This document shows, in pieces, positions 1 to 11,900 of a stretch of DNA of 64,000 nt. This stretch comes from Paragonimus westermani (lineage: Eukaryota; Platyhelminthes; Trematoda; Plagiorchiida; Troglotrematidae). Each line of letters begins with the position of its first letter. Position 1 is the stretch's first letter. Both the position numbers and the translations under genes were made by a program. Location of the stretch: positions 1 to 64,000 of the forward strand of contig QNGE01003844.1 of NCBI GenBank assembly GCA_008508345.1. Reading direction: 5' to 3'. Under the pieces are notes generated by a model. It searched no databases and was not told where the DNA came from. It was given only the letters and a program-made list of their open reading frames with translations.

Positions 1-399
1 CCGATCTCTGGAATAGGAGCAATAGAAGAAAGTAGGTTAACGGAATTACACTTGTGGCGTGCTTTGGCCACTACAATACCAAGTTTCGAAAATGACGTGC
101 AGTAAGATGTTTCAAACTACTGGTCAGTCAAAACAAACAAATATGGGTTCATTACATTTATTTTGACGATTTCACTTACTGAACTATGTTCCAAGCTAAT
201 AAAGCGGAATATGCAGTAAAAAAATTTTTCACACACGATAACCGAAGAAATCACGGTCTACCACTAGCATACGGCGCTGCTTTATGGAGTACAGCTGTGT
301 TGGGGTTGATGAGGATTCATCACACAGACACGTGTAAATCTGAAGTACCCACACCGACGCACTAACTTCGATGTTGATGCGTAATATGAGATATAAATG
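1..399. other. Flank with no recognised gene
   Basis: I see no splice-supported exon, tRNA or clear transposon domain here. The last part may already belong to the CR1-like LINE that becomes recognisable near 430, because short open stretches lead into its reverse transcriptase. Confidence 0.4.
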
Positions 400-1744
400 G
401 GGAGAGTTACTGGCGGAAACTGATGGCTATGAGACAATGGTCATATATACGATGCTATCTTCATCTTTGCCGAAGTGTTTGGCCGTATCTCACACGGTCC
501 ACTTGCACATAAACTGGAAGCTTGTGGGTTCCAAGGAGAGGTTCTGCGCTGGGTTACTTCCTTTCTTGGTAACAGGACTTCCAGAGTAAAAACCGGTTCG
601 GGCCTTTCTTTTCTGTCCCTGGTTTCTGCTGAAGTTCCTCAAGGATCGGCACTGGGTCCACTGCTGTTTCTGATACACATCAATGAACTCCCCGAGCTTA
701 TTTCTAGCAACGCCCTCCTTTTTACTGATGACTTAAAAAAATAGAATTCTTGTGACTCCGATGCATCGCAGATTGATCCTAACCGTAATAAGTGCCGGTC
801 AGACGGCTGGAGTCTCCCTTTAAACGACAGCAAGTGTACACACATCGCTCGGAGGAGACCCTGGGACCTTTTTCGTGACACATAGTGCACAAATTGCAAT
901 AAATATCGCGAAAGTTGACCTTGAAAAGGACCTAGGGATTTGGCTATCGTCTGGTTTATCCTTCTCTTACCACCACCAGTTGGCCGCCAAAAGGTGTAGC
1001 GACTATAATAAATGATATTTTGATAGTCGCATTCATCTGTACATTTTCTATGATTTTGATTTTGTACCTACTTTTGTTTTAGTCAAGCTACACATTTTGT
1101 AACATCCGTCCCGGGGCTAACACACAACTCGCTCCGTGCCTCGCTGGCTTGACGCGCCTCTCTGTACTCTCTATTTTCCAGGGTCGGTAATAATATACGA
1201 AGTCAACGCGCTGAGACTTGGCTTTTCACTGTCGATCGATTGTCGATAGTGCTAACTGACAGGGTTGTATTTTGTTGGATCAGTTCCAACAAAGGGGATT
1301 TGTGACTGGGGATGATAAAAAGAGCCTTCCCCCGCATGAACAAGCACGCATTTCAAACGCTTTGCGGAGTCTATATAATACCACTGCTCGAGTATGTTAA
1401 GCAAGTCGTTTACACCGGTTTGAAGAAAGACATACTCGCCATTGAACGTGTCTAGCGAGTAGCCACCGAAATGGTCGCTAGCCTGCGGTGACCTAATTCT
1501 TACACACTTTCTCTCTAGCACCGGGCGTGTGCATAAATTCTTCACCCTAGTAGGAGATAACAGCCAAAGAGGTTATGACAAGAAGCTCTATAAACTTCGA
1601 TCTTGGATCTTCTTTAGGCAACAGTTCTCTTATAGAGTTATCAGTTGCTGGAACGACCTTCCACTAAAGATTGTTAGCTGCTCTTCTAGCGACCGTCTCA
1701 AGGTGTTATTCGATTCCCACCTACTTGCGAAACTGCTAGATTAG
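400..1744 (+). mobile_element. Decayed CR1-like non-LTR retrotransposon (RT domain to C-terminus), split by a solo LTR
   Basis: Translated in shifting + frames, this reads as the second half of a CR1-like LINE ORF2. Seen in order: a fingers/palm stretch with HGPLAHKLEACG (about 500), the RT motif VPQGSALGPLLFLI (about 634-680), a degenerate FADD box as FTDDLK (about 720), a thumb region (780-990), then LLEY and the conserved GDLIL stretch (about 1390-1500), and the C-terminal RGYDKKLYKL / CWNDLPLK block ending at a TAG at 1744. Stops and frame changes make it non-functional. The ORF is interrupted at 995-1291 by an oppositely oriented solo LTR and resumes after it. The LINE has an RT fold of the CR1/jockey group by family knowledge; the exact clade is inferred. 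The 5' part (endonuclease) is missing. Confidence 0.8.
995..1291 (-). mobile_element. Solo LTR, 297 bp, inserted in the CR1-like LINE
   Basis: On the - strand it starts TGTTGG and ends CTACA, with the TG...CA ends usual for LTRs. It is flanked by a perfect 4-bp direct repeat AAGG (991-994 and 1292-1295). Removing it rejoins the LINE reading. Its partner at 3694-3990 has exactly the same length and about 97% identity in the opposite orientation. No internal gag-pol lies next to it, so it is best read as a solo LTR left by LTR-LTR recombination. Near its 3' end an 8-bp hairpin stem (GCGACTAT/ATAGTCGC) is visible. The parent family (perhaps CsRn1-like Gypsy) is a guess. Confidence 0.8.
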
Positions 1745-1859
1745 TAATTTACTCTGTTCTGCTAGATTATTATTTTACTTTGTTCTTGGTACTCTCCATA
1801 ACCCCCAAGAGCGGTGTTACACCCCGTTTTCAATGGCTGCCTCTCAGGTCAACAGAAAG
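1745..1859. other. Probable 3' tail of the first LINE
   Basis: After the ORF2 stop there is a T-rich stretch containing a partial tandem duplication (TAGATTAGTAATTTACTCTGTTC followed by a close copy). This fits a LINE 3' untranslated tail. No gene is seen. Confidence 0.4.
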
Positions 1860-2445
1860 CCGCGAGATATGGGAACGAACAAACTGGCTGGATCCGGGTA
1901 GTTTGGACCCAGTCTGGAACCCGTGTACAAATCGCTGAAATGGCTGAACTTCGTAGCAGTGGCTGAGACGTGGCTCAGGCCAGAGGTGGAAGCGTGGGGC
2001 TTCTATCTTCCAGTCTACGGTGTTTATCAGGCTGATAGGTGAGAGAAAAAACTAGGAGGAGGTAGCGTACTGTTAGTGACGGACCACTCAACGAGAGCTG
2101 GTTAGAGAACTAATAACGCCCAACATTTAAGTAGTATTCTGCTCTGTAAGAGCACTACAAATGACTATGCTAATGGCAAACACATCACAGTCCACTGACG
2201 ACAACGGAGGAGGATGTCAGACTAGTCGGGTTTTTTATCGAATTGAGAACGCTAAAATCCTCCTTCATGAATTCATTGCCCCCAAGACCAACTGAACGGT
2301 GGAATTTGCATTTAGGAATTCGGTTGCAGACGTTTTTCCAAGTGAGGATTTTAATTCAGCGCATGAACCGGCACTGCATGGAGGTCAGGACAGACACTGG
2401 GTGCATTAAATCTAGTTTTTCACCGGGTTTCTTAATGATGTAACT
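1860..2445 (+). mobile_element. CR1-like LINE endonuclease-domain remnant
   Basis: Around 1935-2040 a + frame reads WLNFVAVAETWLRPEVEAWG followed by LPVYGVYQADR, which matches the ETWL motif region of the APE-type endonuclease domain in CR1/jockey LINEs. The following 400 bp continue in broken frames with weaker resemblance. It lies upstream of RT-domain sequence at 2816-4134 in the same orientation. Endonuclease and RT could be one element interrupted by the SINE at 2446-2815, but this is inferred. Confidence 0.6.
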
Positions 2446-2815
2446 AACTAACCTCGGGGTTATCGATTGGAGATAACAGGGCAGTTACCGTGTCTCCTCT
2501 CGAGACGATTGGGCAACCTGATCATTGTTCACAAGCGAAAGTGGTTGAGCGTTCACATTTGATAATTCGGTCGTGCCTAATGTGATGTGAATGACGCAGT
2601 GGTCAACACAATTGCCTCATGATTGGAATGGCCGGAGTTCAAATCCCGGCCGTGACATGGATATGCACTACTGACGAGCTCTAATGAGAGCGAAACCCGA
2701 GTCTAGTGCTTCTTTTCGAAAGAGGCTGGCTGGAAAGTCTATCTGAATGCGAAGGCTCTAATCAAATGTGAGTGATAGTCAATTTGAAAAAATCCTCGAT
2801 TACTCAGAAATCTGT
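2446..2815 (+). mobile_element. tRNA-derived SINE carrying a hammerhead ribozyme (copy 1)
   Basis: This unit of about 370 bp is repeated at 36.25 kb and in pieces elsewhere. It begins with about 130 bp starting CGGGGTTATCGATTGG. A tRNA-like region follows (about 2587-2656) with a pol III A box like TGACGCAGTGG and a B box GAGTTCAAATCCC. Then comes a hammerhead ribozyme motif (2665-2709) and a conserved tail (TTTCGAAAGAGGCTGGCTGG, ending near CTCGATTACTCAG). The boundaries were set by comparison with the copies at 36 kb. Short non-autonomous fluke retroelements with hammerhead motifs are known (Schistosoma Sm-alpha); identity with a named family cannot be claimed here. Confidence 0.8.
2665..2709 (+). 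ncRNA. Hammerhead ribozyme motif in SINE copy 1
   Basis: All core elements are present and correctly ordered: helix I strand GCACTA, core CTGACGA, helix II GCTCT/AGAGC closed by AATG, core GAAA, a very short helix III ending at the GTC cleavage triplet (C2703), then TAGTGC, which pairs perfectly with GCACTA. The invariant CUGANGA and GAAA boxes are intact. Helix III is minimal, at 2 bp closed by 4 nt, as in short hammerheads of fluke retroelements. Cleavage would fall after 2703. Activity is inferred from structure only. Confidence 0.85.
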
Positions 2816-4134
2816 TGTTTCTTGAAATCACCAAGAGGTTGGACAAGCGGTGGAAGGTGGAAGTCTGCTAATTGGACCTTAACAAGATATTTGTCCCGGT
2901 TAACAGTAGGCTTCTAAGAAGCTTTGGGCATTCATCCTATCCCGAAGGATTTTGGTGTAGACAAATGTTTTCTTCTACGACCAAAAAATCTACGTTCAAG
3001 TGGAAGGTGCCCAACAAATTTCAGTGACCAAGACTCGGAGTTTCCCAGGGCTTTTACTGCTCTTGATATATATGTGACTTAGCGCATTGTCTGTATTGTT
3101 AGTGTTATATGTTTGCAGACGACGTTAAACTAGTTGGCTGTCCAAACGAAGTGGGATGGTAACAGGCTTTGGAAAGAATACACCAATAGACAGTTATGTG
3201 AGAACTACCACTGAATGTGGGCAACTGCAAACACTTGACAGCGGAAGTGGCGGCTTCCGCTAGACATGAGAGAGATATATATATAAAGGGACAGATTGGG
3301 GTGAACCTCAAATCTTCCATCCAAACCACAGCTGCGGTCCAAAAATCCAACAGAACTTTGTTTCTGACTAAAATGACCGTGACTTCTCAAAAACCATAGG
3401 TGCTAGTACCTTTGTTTAATACATATGTACGGACGCATCTGGAATACTGTGTGCAAGCATGGGGTTAGCAGAATTGCTAGAAAGAATACAATGCCGCTTT
3501 ACAGAGTCGTTTGTTAAATTTAATGGTATGGACTAGCAAGGCAGACTTGAATGTTTGGCTTTATTCTCCCTAGGGAGAAGACGCAAACGTGGAGACTGGG
3601 TCGGAATTTAGGTTGCTAAATGGTTTAATGATGTTGGTGAACAACTGTTTACCCACGATGGCAATCCAGCGCTTCGAGGACATGATTAAAAACTGTTGGA
3701 ACTGATCCAACAAAATACAACCCTGTCAGTTAGCACTATCGACAATCGATCGACAGTGAAAAGCCAAGTCTCAGCATGTTGACTTCGTGTATTATCGCCG
3801 ACCCTGGACAATAGAGAGTACAGAGAGACACGTCAAGCTAGCGAGGCACGGAGCGAGTTGTGTGTTAGCCCCGGGACGGATGTTACAAAATGTGTAGCTT
3901 GACTAAAACAAAAGTAGGTACAAAATCAAAATCATAGAAAATGTACAGATGAATGCGACTATCAAAATATCATTTATTATAGTCGCTACAAAACTCGCAA
4001 AACCAGGTGCCAACAGAAAAGTTTGGGTTCACTTCTCTTTATGTAGATTAGTGAACGATTGAAATATGTTGCCAGCAGAAGTGGTACTGGCTACGACGAT
4101 AAACGATCTTAAGCGAAGGCCTGATAAGTGTTGA
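2816..4134 (+). mobile_element. CR1-like LINE reverse transcriptase remnant, split by a solo LTR
   Basis: From about 2820 the + strand reads as broken RT: a palm block with LDLNKIFVPVNSRLLRSFG, a FADDVKLVGC catalytic box near 3113-3140, a thumb with RTHLEYCVQAWG (about 3430-3460), then a C-terminal block around 3640-3690. A solo LTR occupies 3694-3990. When the LTR and one copy of its 4-bp target duplication are ignored, the frame continues into VWVHFSLCRLVND and LPAEVVLATTINDLKRRPDK, with a stop at 4132-4134. Several in-frame stops show the LINE was already dead or has decayed since. Confidence 0.8.
3694..3990 (+). mobile_element. Solo LTR, 297 bp, second copy
   Basis: It starts TGTTGGAACTGATCCAACA, itself a short hairpin, and ends AGTCGCTACA. 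It is flanked by a perfect 4-bp duplication AAAC (3690-3693 and 3991-3994). It has exactly the length of the copy at 995-1291. By eye there are nine base differences, eight of them transitions, and all fall in one interior stretch of about 75 bp. The remaining 220 bp are identical. There is no coding capacity. Confidence 0.85.
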
Positions 4135-5296
4135 TCGATGGTGTTTCTTGAGTTGGCTTGAGGAATTAGCATATATCGTGCTCTCTTCCTTTCTGTTTCC
4201 GATTTGCCTCTCCCAGTTTCCTTTCTTCTCCTGCCATATATTCAGTAATCCTTTACAGTGTCTTATCTCCTCTTCTTCCTTATTCAGAGACTCCGGTATG
4301 TGATCGGACCACCGAAGTATGAAAGGCGCAAGGTAGCAACAGCAGCGGCAGTGACCCTGCATGTCAATCCGATAAGTTGCCACATCAGTCAGCGGTTCTT
4401 CTGATCGTAATCACATGGTTTCCTAAGATGATTTTATTATGAAATGAAGTAAAGGTTTGTCCTCTTAAATTGTTGCAGCGCAGTAGGATCCATGGAACTG
4501 CCATCTGCAAGAAACCGGACACCCCTGACAACCACCACAGATCCTGTAACCTTACCTGACCTGTAATAAATCTGTATTCGCAAGCTAGCATGAACAGGTA
4601 CGGTGGTACTAATAGGGCAAATCTCACGTCGCAGAGATTTCGGGATTTGGGGGACTCTCATGTGTGCCACACATGTTACCCCATCTGTGAAACCGTAGGG
4701 CTTTATTGACAGAACCCGGGGTTAGCTGGCGAAACCGGCGACGAGGAATGGAGCAGCTGGTGTTGAAGTTGGCTTCAGTGGTCCCAAAGTACCTTCTTGG
4801 CTGAGAGCCTATGGATACGGAACTTTTTTGACTAAAGAAGCTATCGGATATGACGTAAAATAGTGATCAGTGGTACCTGTGCAAGGAACTTGTAACTTGA
4901 ATGTACTAACCCGTCCCCCGTTTGTTACACTTTGCATTCTTGTACTTGACTTTTTGGATAGTGGGAGATCGAGTTCAGGTTCATCCAAGAAATTTCACAT
5001 TACTGTTGTGTTGAGCAGCGACCTGAGCCATGGTACCTTCTTGTCAGGCCCAACGCCGTTGTGATAACAATGGCGATGACCAATAGGTTGGCTTTGACAA
5101 CCTGTCAACTGCATTTGCTATTTTCTGTGAACAATTTTTATCTTATGTTATCCGATGAGTTCTATATATTTTTAGTTAGTGACACTCCGTTTCTGGAACA
5201 TTTTTAGACTGTCCATGAGCAGTTGATAGTAAGACGGAAGTCTACAGTGTCCTTATGCTGGTCTGATTTTAACGAGGCTCAGGCGCCCGTGGTGAA
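4135..5296. other. Upstream region of the PANK4 gene; nothing clear recognised
   Basis: No transposon domain or exon is recognised with confidence. The stretch presumably contains the PANK4 promoter and 5' untranslated region, but no TATA box or start site can be pinned. An in-frame TAA about 30 bp before the ATG at 5297 marks the upstream limit of the open frame. Confidence 0.3.
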
Positions 5297-5999
5297 ATGT
5301 GTGCCCAGCTCCTTGACGGATCCGTTCTGAACGATTCAAAAGCGCCATCAAACACAGGGTGCAAAGTTTTTGCCCTGGATATCGGTGGTTCTTTGGCCAA
5401 ACTGGCGTACGAGCGTACATTTCGCTACACATGTTCTGTCCCATGTCACATGAATAAACCGCTGTCAGACAATGGATCTCCACCATTTGCCTTTTATGAT
5501 TACTGTGAACAAGAAAACGAAGGCCGAAGAGTTTGTCTTGTTAAATTTGAAACGCGGCGCATTGAAGAGTGCCTGGATTTTATATGCACAAATATTCTCA
5601 AAGATGACCAGTCTGAGGGTGGCGATCAACAAACTACATCTAACGTACGTCAGGTCAACGTAAAAGTAACGGGTGGCGGTGCCTATCGTTTTCGTGAACT
5701 GATTGAGAGCAAAGTTGGTATAGAGTTTGACAAAGAAGATGAAATGGAATGTCTTATTCGTGGATGTGTATTCATGCTTCGAAATATACCAGATGAACTG
5801 TTTTTCTACGATAAACACTGTACCCCCGCCCATGTATTTGTCTCCAGTGGATTTTTGGACACATTTCCATTTCTGCTGGTCAACATCGGTTCGGGTGTGA
5901 GCATTTTGAAGGTCGATAGTCCCACATCATATTGTCGTGTTGGTGGCTCTTCCATCGGTGGGGGAACATTTTGGGGCGTAGGTAGTTTACTTTCCGGGG
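5297..5999 (+). CDS. PANK4: PANK4 coding exon 1
   Basis: Encodes residues 1-234 plus one base. The ATG at 5297 is the first after an in-frame stop. It contains the P-loop-like [13 protein letters not shown] (about 26-38), TGGGAYRF (125-132), the catalytic-loop segment [11 protein letters not shown] with E149, NIGSGVSI (196-203), and [19 protein letters not shown] with R214. The donor G|GTGAGT lies at 6000. Human PANK4 has Val and Trp where this protein has E149 and R214. Confidence 0.95.
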
Positions 6000-8900
6000 G
6001 TGAGTTGCGATGTTACTGGTTTCCTTTTTTTTCGTTGCTAGAATCACACAAGAAGCCACATCGTAGAGGCTTTTTCGCTTGCTTTGTCTTTTGAATTAAT
6101 TCCTTATTGCTGAAATGGTTTTTTAATACACAAAGCTTCCATTCCAGGTCTCGTCTGTTTCTCTTGTTACTGTTGACATGAAGGCATCCTGAGACCATCT
6201 GACAGTTGCCACATTCTCTCGTAATAAAGATACCAGCCTAAGTAATTCCTATTGGTTCGGGAACATGGTATACGGTGTCTTTGACCGGGCTTTATGTTTG
6301 GATATTCCGGATGCCCTATCAGACTGAAGAACACGTTTGCTTCATAGGTTTACTTTTGTAGCTTATGAAAAGTACTTATGTTGTGTCCGTCCGTTTGCGG
6401 ATACATTATTTGGGGTTTTACTTAGTGTATGTGAAGAGTTTTGACAGTCGTCGGAAAATAGTTGTCAGTATCAACAATATCAGTAGTCAATCATCCGACG
6501 AACGACTAAAGCCTCGGCCGCCGTAAATGTTCTCTGAATTTGAACACGAGGGCACTATCTAACTTACAACTGGCCAGTTATGTCTCGAAGTAGTCTATGC
6601 TCTGTGGCGTAAGAATTGATGTTACTTAACTAGACGTTAACTGTCATTCGTAAGTTCGCCGGTTTTCTTTCTTAAATCCGCTATATATAACTAATAATTG
6701 TGAGTTTTGTTCTGTCCCCACCGTAACTCGGGCTGAATTGTCAGAGGCCTGCTTTGCTCCCATGTTTTATTCTACTGCGCCGAGTCAGCCAGCCTAATTT
6801 TCCTTCTTTGATTAATTTCTTATTTGGTGACCGTTCGATCTTGTTTTCGCACACACCCCAAAGACGCTTCAATCCTTGCTCTCGACAAAATTCATAGCCA
6901 GCATAAAGGTATGCCATACCTGACGGACGCAAACCCCTGCCCGCCCTTCTGAACACCTGTTTTGTATGCTACCTTCAGTGTTCGAACACTGATGCAAATA
7001 GGTCAGCCTGCAGCACTTGCTCATACTTCGGGAACCATTACCATCAATGTTTTTTCATCTTACTCAAAAACGGCTTCAGGATTCCAGCTCAGTGCTGAAA
7101 CTAATCTCCGCCAGCTGCTTCGCCACACACTTACAATCTGAGATTATGTCGAGACGCTACGGCAAAAGCCACTAACCAAAACGTTGTTGGAATTGCTGTG
7201 AGCACATACGCAGAGAGGGCGCTGCTTGATCCGTCGGCAGCCACCTTTGCACAGTTAGATTCGAAGGTACTGTTAGGGTATCAATAGGCGCCCATCACGA
7301 ACTGCCCATGTTTACAGTTTATCGCCCCACAGACGACAGTCTAGATGCAATCAAAGATGATGTTTGTCACGAGCTCACCAACCTTCTGCACAGATGTTGT
7401 AGCATTCGCTAGAAATTTGAACGCTCAGGTAGTCAGGCCGAGTGCTGACGCGCGCGGTACTCGACGATACTCGACGAACAGAAAACGGCGAACGTTTGTG
7501 GCTCTGTGCTGATAACGGCCGGTTTCTGGCAAGCACTAGTTTTCGCGGTCCCAGTCGTCAATGCTTCACCTCCATCGTGAAGTTAATCGTTGACTCAGAG
7601 TAACCGGATTGTCTAAGGCTATCGGTGGCATGACTGTTTTAAAGATTGCACGTCAATCTGACGCATCTTTGCGGATTCCGATCGTGCACTGTTGTGCCCT
7701 GTTCACTCCAGACTTTGGTGGAGCTCACCTCCTCTCCCAACACAGCAAGGGCACAAGCGATCTACACCCATCGGAACGTGCTTGCTTCTAACCTAGAACC
7801 CCACCCACCTAGCGACCTTAAGACACACTGGGTATATATACGGCATGCAATGCGTAAACGCCGCACTGCTGCTCGTTCGGCTGACAACTACTGTCTCATT
7901 GCTATCACTGGAACATTTCGACGATCGTTCCAGCTAGCAGCGATAACATTTTTTATTTGGAACTCTGAAAGCAATCACAAGAGGGTCGCAAGGCTTGATG
8001 GACACAACGCGCTATCGCGATAGAATAAGCCGCTCATGCCGGGACCTCTTGAACGCATTTCCATCTCATCCAAGTAAAGGGTAGCATGAAGTCAGGTGTG
8101 AGCGATGTACTTTGTAACCTGATAGTTATCCTAATCACAACTTGCACCGATGCGTAGAATGCTGAGATGAACGTTTCTGGCAGCAATTCCACTGGCCACC
8201 CACCCCATGCTTTCAGGCTCTACCTGTGCTCACTGGTCCGTTGATGTTTCTCCACCATCGGGGACAAATGTCTCACTTGAGATCAAGCCTTTAAAATGTC
8301 CCAAGTTACCCGGCACAGATGAACTCCCTCCTATCTTTCCTGTACATAGTTCAGCTTTAGTTAAAGAGCTGACGGCACTGTTGCAGGATTTCTGGATCAG
8401 TGAAGTTGTTCCGAATAACTTGGGTTTAGACAACATCGTCCTGATTCTCAAAAGGGCCCATGCTCTGTGCTTGCAAATCACAGAAAGGTTGGCTTGATTC
8501 TCATTACGTCGAGGTTGTTTGTATCCATCATACTTAGTAGGTTGTGCTGGGTTTCACCCTGACTGTGACATTTGAGTTGCTGTAACGCTCGCAACAGTTG
8601 ATGAGACATTTTATACTTTTGTTTTTACCAGCTGTTTCTTGTAACTCCCCCATACTGTTTGCTTTTCCACTACGGTTATCACTTTAGGATGCACGAGCGT
8701 CCACAATGTAACACGTTATCCTCCAATCCATTCAGGAATGTCTTTTTATTCAGTCTTCGGGAATGTATTGTGAATGTCATGTTCATAGAACTCTTCCATA
8801 GTTCACTTCTAGGCGCTTGAACATTCTACAACCCCTACCCACTTTAGGGGCAGGCTGTCGTACTTGTATCAGCCTTTAAACTGCGAGATACCCGAACGGT

Positions 8901-11900
8901 GAAGCAGTTTTACGGAGATTCTACCGTTTGGTTAGAAAGGACAGCAAGCCATTTCTTGAGTTTGTCTCTCCTTGCCTTACCAGTGTTCGCGCGATCTTAT
9001 TGAAATAGCTGATATCCATAGGAACTTCGTCTCAATCCACCGACCGACAACCGACAACAACGTCTACTACCTATAGACACATAAAAAGAGTCAAAGGGCT
9101 AGTTCTGCCAAGCCAATCGAAACTTCACCCTTTATCATTTAATGAGCATGATGGCTTCCTAGCACTTGGACATAGTGACGTTTTGCTCCCACTCTTCACT
9201 AGATTTCGAGTTTGTATTATTCTTTGTTTACTCATAGCCTTAGTGCTACTACCAAATCTGCCATTTTTGGTGGTTTTCCTTCCTGTCACCCTTATTGATT
9301 TTCTCTAAAGGTTAGAGACCTGTTGCGTCGCATTGCTTAAGGTTGGATGTTTTCCGTTAGGCCTTGAACCTAATTTATGGATACGTTATATATATTCGTC
9401 TTCTTCGATTCGAAAACCACATTGCATCGGAATGGCTTCTGGTTTGCGTTTGTGTTGTAGGCAAGTACAGTTTTGACGAGTTGCTGGAATTGGCTGACGC
9501 AGGCGATCATCGAAAAGTAGATATGCTAGTCCGGGACATATACGGTGGGGATTATACTACACTCGGGCTGCCCGGAGATGTGATTGCTAGCTCGTTCGGA
9601 CTGGCTGCTCGTTCGCCCGATCAACCTCGTTGTCTAGCTGATATGGTGAAGTCACTGCTCATTACAGTGAGCAAGTAAGTCCTTGTCCAGCCACGCATAA
9701 TCAGTTCATTTGCATATGTTGTGACCGCAGGCTTATCACAGTAATCGAATAATCTGCATAATGCATAGGTAGCTCAAACACCTACCGTGCGTACGTCCAA
9801 AGTTGATGTTCATTAGCGGGATTGCATTTCTAACACCACAGAAGTGTATTTCTGGAATGGACTTCTAGGTAGTTTCTGTTTTGAGCCATTGCGATCACTG
9901 GATCGAGTAAACTACGGTGGCTGTTTATTGAATAGTGAGGTGACAAACTTTTTACCCACACGACCAACGTAGTTTGGTTATCAGCTAGGGTTCCGCATTA
10001 ACTGTTTTTTTCGTTCATCCGCAGATAGCTGAAATGACGTGCTTGTTGGATACCAGTAATTATCTTTGCTTGTACTCTTCCGGTTGAGCTGTTTGGCAGC
10101 CTTGTCTTTGATGATGCGCAACGGATGATGTCTATGTGACTAAGGAGTTTTCGATGTGAGCTTAAAAGCCGAGTTGGCAAGAGGCCAACTCGTGTTTTCT
10201 GGCATCAATGGAGGATATCTTCTTGTTGGGGCGAGTGCACAACATTATCTTGTATGAAATGTCATTACTCCTGTAAGTGCCGTTGCTTCCCTAAATCGAT
10301 CATTTTCTCTGCTTGTTCTCACTTACTGGTTGCTGATGGAATAGTACCCTAATTCCTTGAGTTAATCTAGCAGCAGACGGATGCAATAGGTTTTAATAAA
10401 ATTCATTTGTGGTAATCTGTTGGATTTGTTCCACAGTTGGCCATTTTTTTTCCACTGTAACCGTTGGTTACGTTTCTTGCTCCTTTCATTCTGACCTCAT
10501 ATCCGGTGTACAATGCAGCAATATCGGCCAACTTGCTTGTATGTACGCAAAGCAACATAATCTTACGCGCGTTCTGTTCGGAGGGTTCTTCATTCGTGGT
10601 CACGGTCTCACGATGAGTGTAAGTTTAGGTCTGTTGTATTTGATACCACATGAACACTTGGTCACATGTTGCCTAACTGTCTACAAGCTGTTTCAGTCTA
10701 CATAGGCACTGCCTTGTTGAGATTTTTCGTGTGGAGGCCCTTGTGTTTAGTCGATTTTATAGATACCACTGGGTTGTATTACCTCCGTAAAATGGTTTGC
10801 TGAGCTAGACTTATAAAGGCGTTATGAAGTTTACGTGTGTAAACCGAATGGCCATACTGCTGATTCGGATGTTAACATTTTCTGGTTACACGGTCTTTAC
10901 TTCAATGAAGCTGCGCTCATGTTTGGTTTTACAGATCTGTTTAAGATGGTAAGACGCACGCGGTTGGCCAATCATTTCTGGTTGACCCACATGAACCAAG
11001 TCGCCATTTCTATCCTGTCTTCCCAAATTACTCAAAACGCATAGATGCCTGTTCCAAACTTCTCGATTGATTACACACTACTCTGTATTCGACAAGTATC
11101 TACCCTATCAACCAGCGGAATTCACCATAGATAGAGTCGCGTTTTATAATTAACCACGCTTCGTGCCTGTTTTGGTCATTCCTTTGCTTCAGATGAGCTA
11201 ACGGTAATGAGTAGATAACGATGCCCCTCTACCACATTCACGCACTTTCAGATTCAAACTCCAATCAGTTTGAGCAGCTTGAAATCACCCAGTCCGCGTA
11301 TGGTCGTATTTTATATCACAGCGACGTCTTGCAGTGTAAAAGTCGCAAATGCTATTACTTTTTAGCTACCATTAGAGTTGCTATTTAGGCTGGCGTGTAC
11401 TGTTAATTTCTGCCATCGAAAACGTACGAATTGTGTTGAACTGGAAAGCTTAATCCCAATTTATAGAAACCCCTGCTACCACTCTTGCAAGCTACCCGAA
11501 GTAACTTCTCTTGTTTGCTCAACTGACTTCGATATATATCCAGTTGGTTGTCTTTTGCTGATAGTCTGAATGTTATACTGATCAGCTGCGTCGGTCCTCT
11601 GAGGAATTGTTGGTCTCCATTTCTGTCTGTCAAGTGTGTACACTCTTCTTTATTCAGGTCATCACATATGCGGTCAATTTTTGGTCGGCCGGCAAACAGC
11701 GCGCCTTATTTCTGCGTCACGAAGGCTATCTGGGCGCTGTAGGGGCATTTGTGAAAGCGATGAATGACTCTTACAACGGCGATTCGAAAACTATATGGAC
11801 TGAAAACTATGTCTCCGTTTCAAAGTCTGCTGTTTGTAGCCAGCGGAGCAGTTCCGGATCAGACGAAGACCGGGAAGCTTTGGACAATATTCTGCCGGCC

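Noticed and set aside
1252..1545. Open frame of 97 codons on the - strand
   Set aside because: It crosses the junction between the solo LTR and the LINE; the + strand reading of 1296-1545 is clear LINE RT, so this is a shadow.
5465..5833. Open frame of 122 codons on the - strand
   Set aside because: It lies wholly antisense to PANK4 exon 1 and has no recognisable domain.
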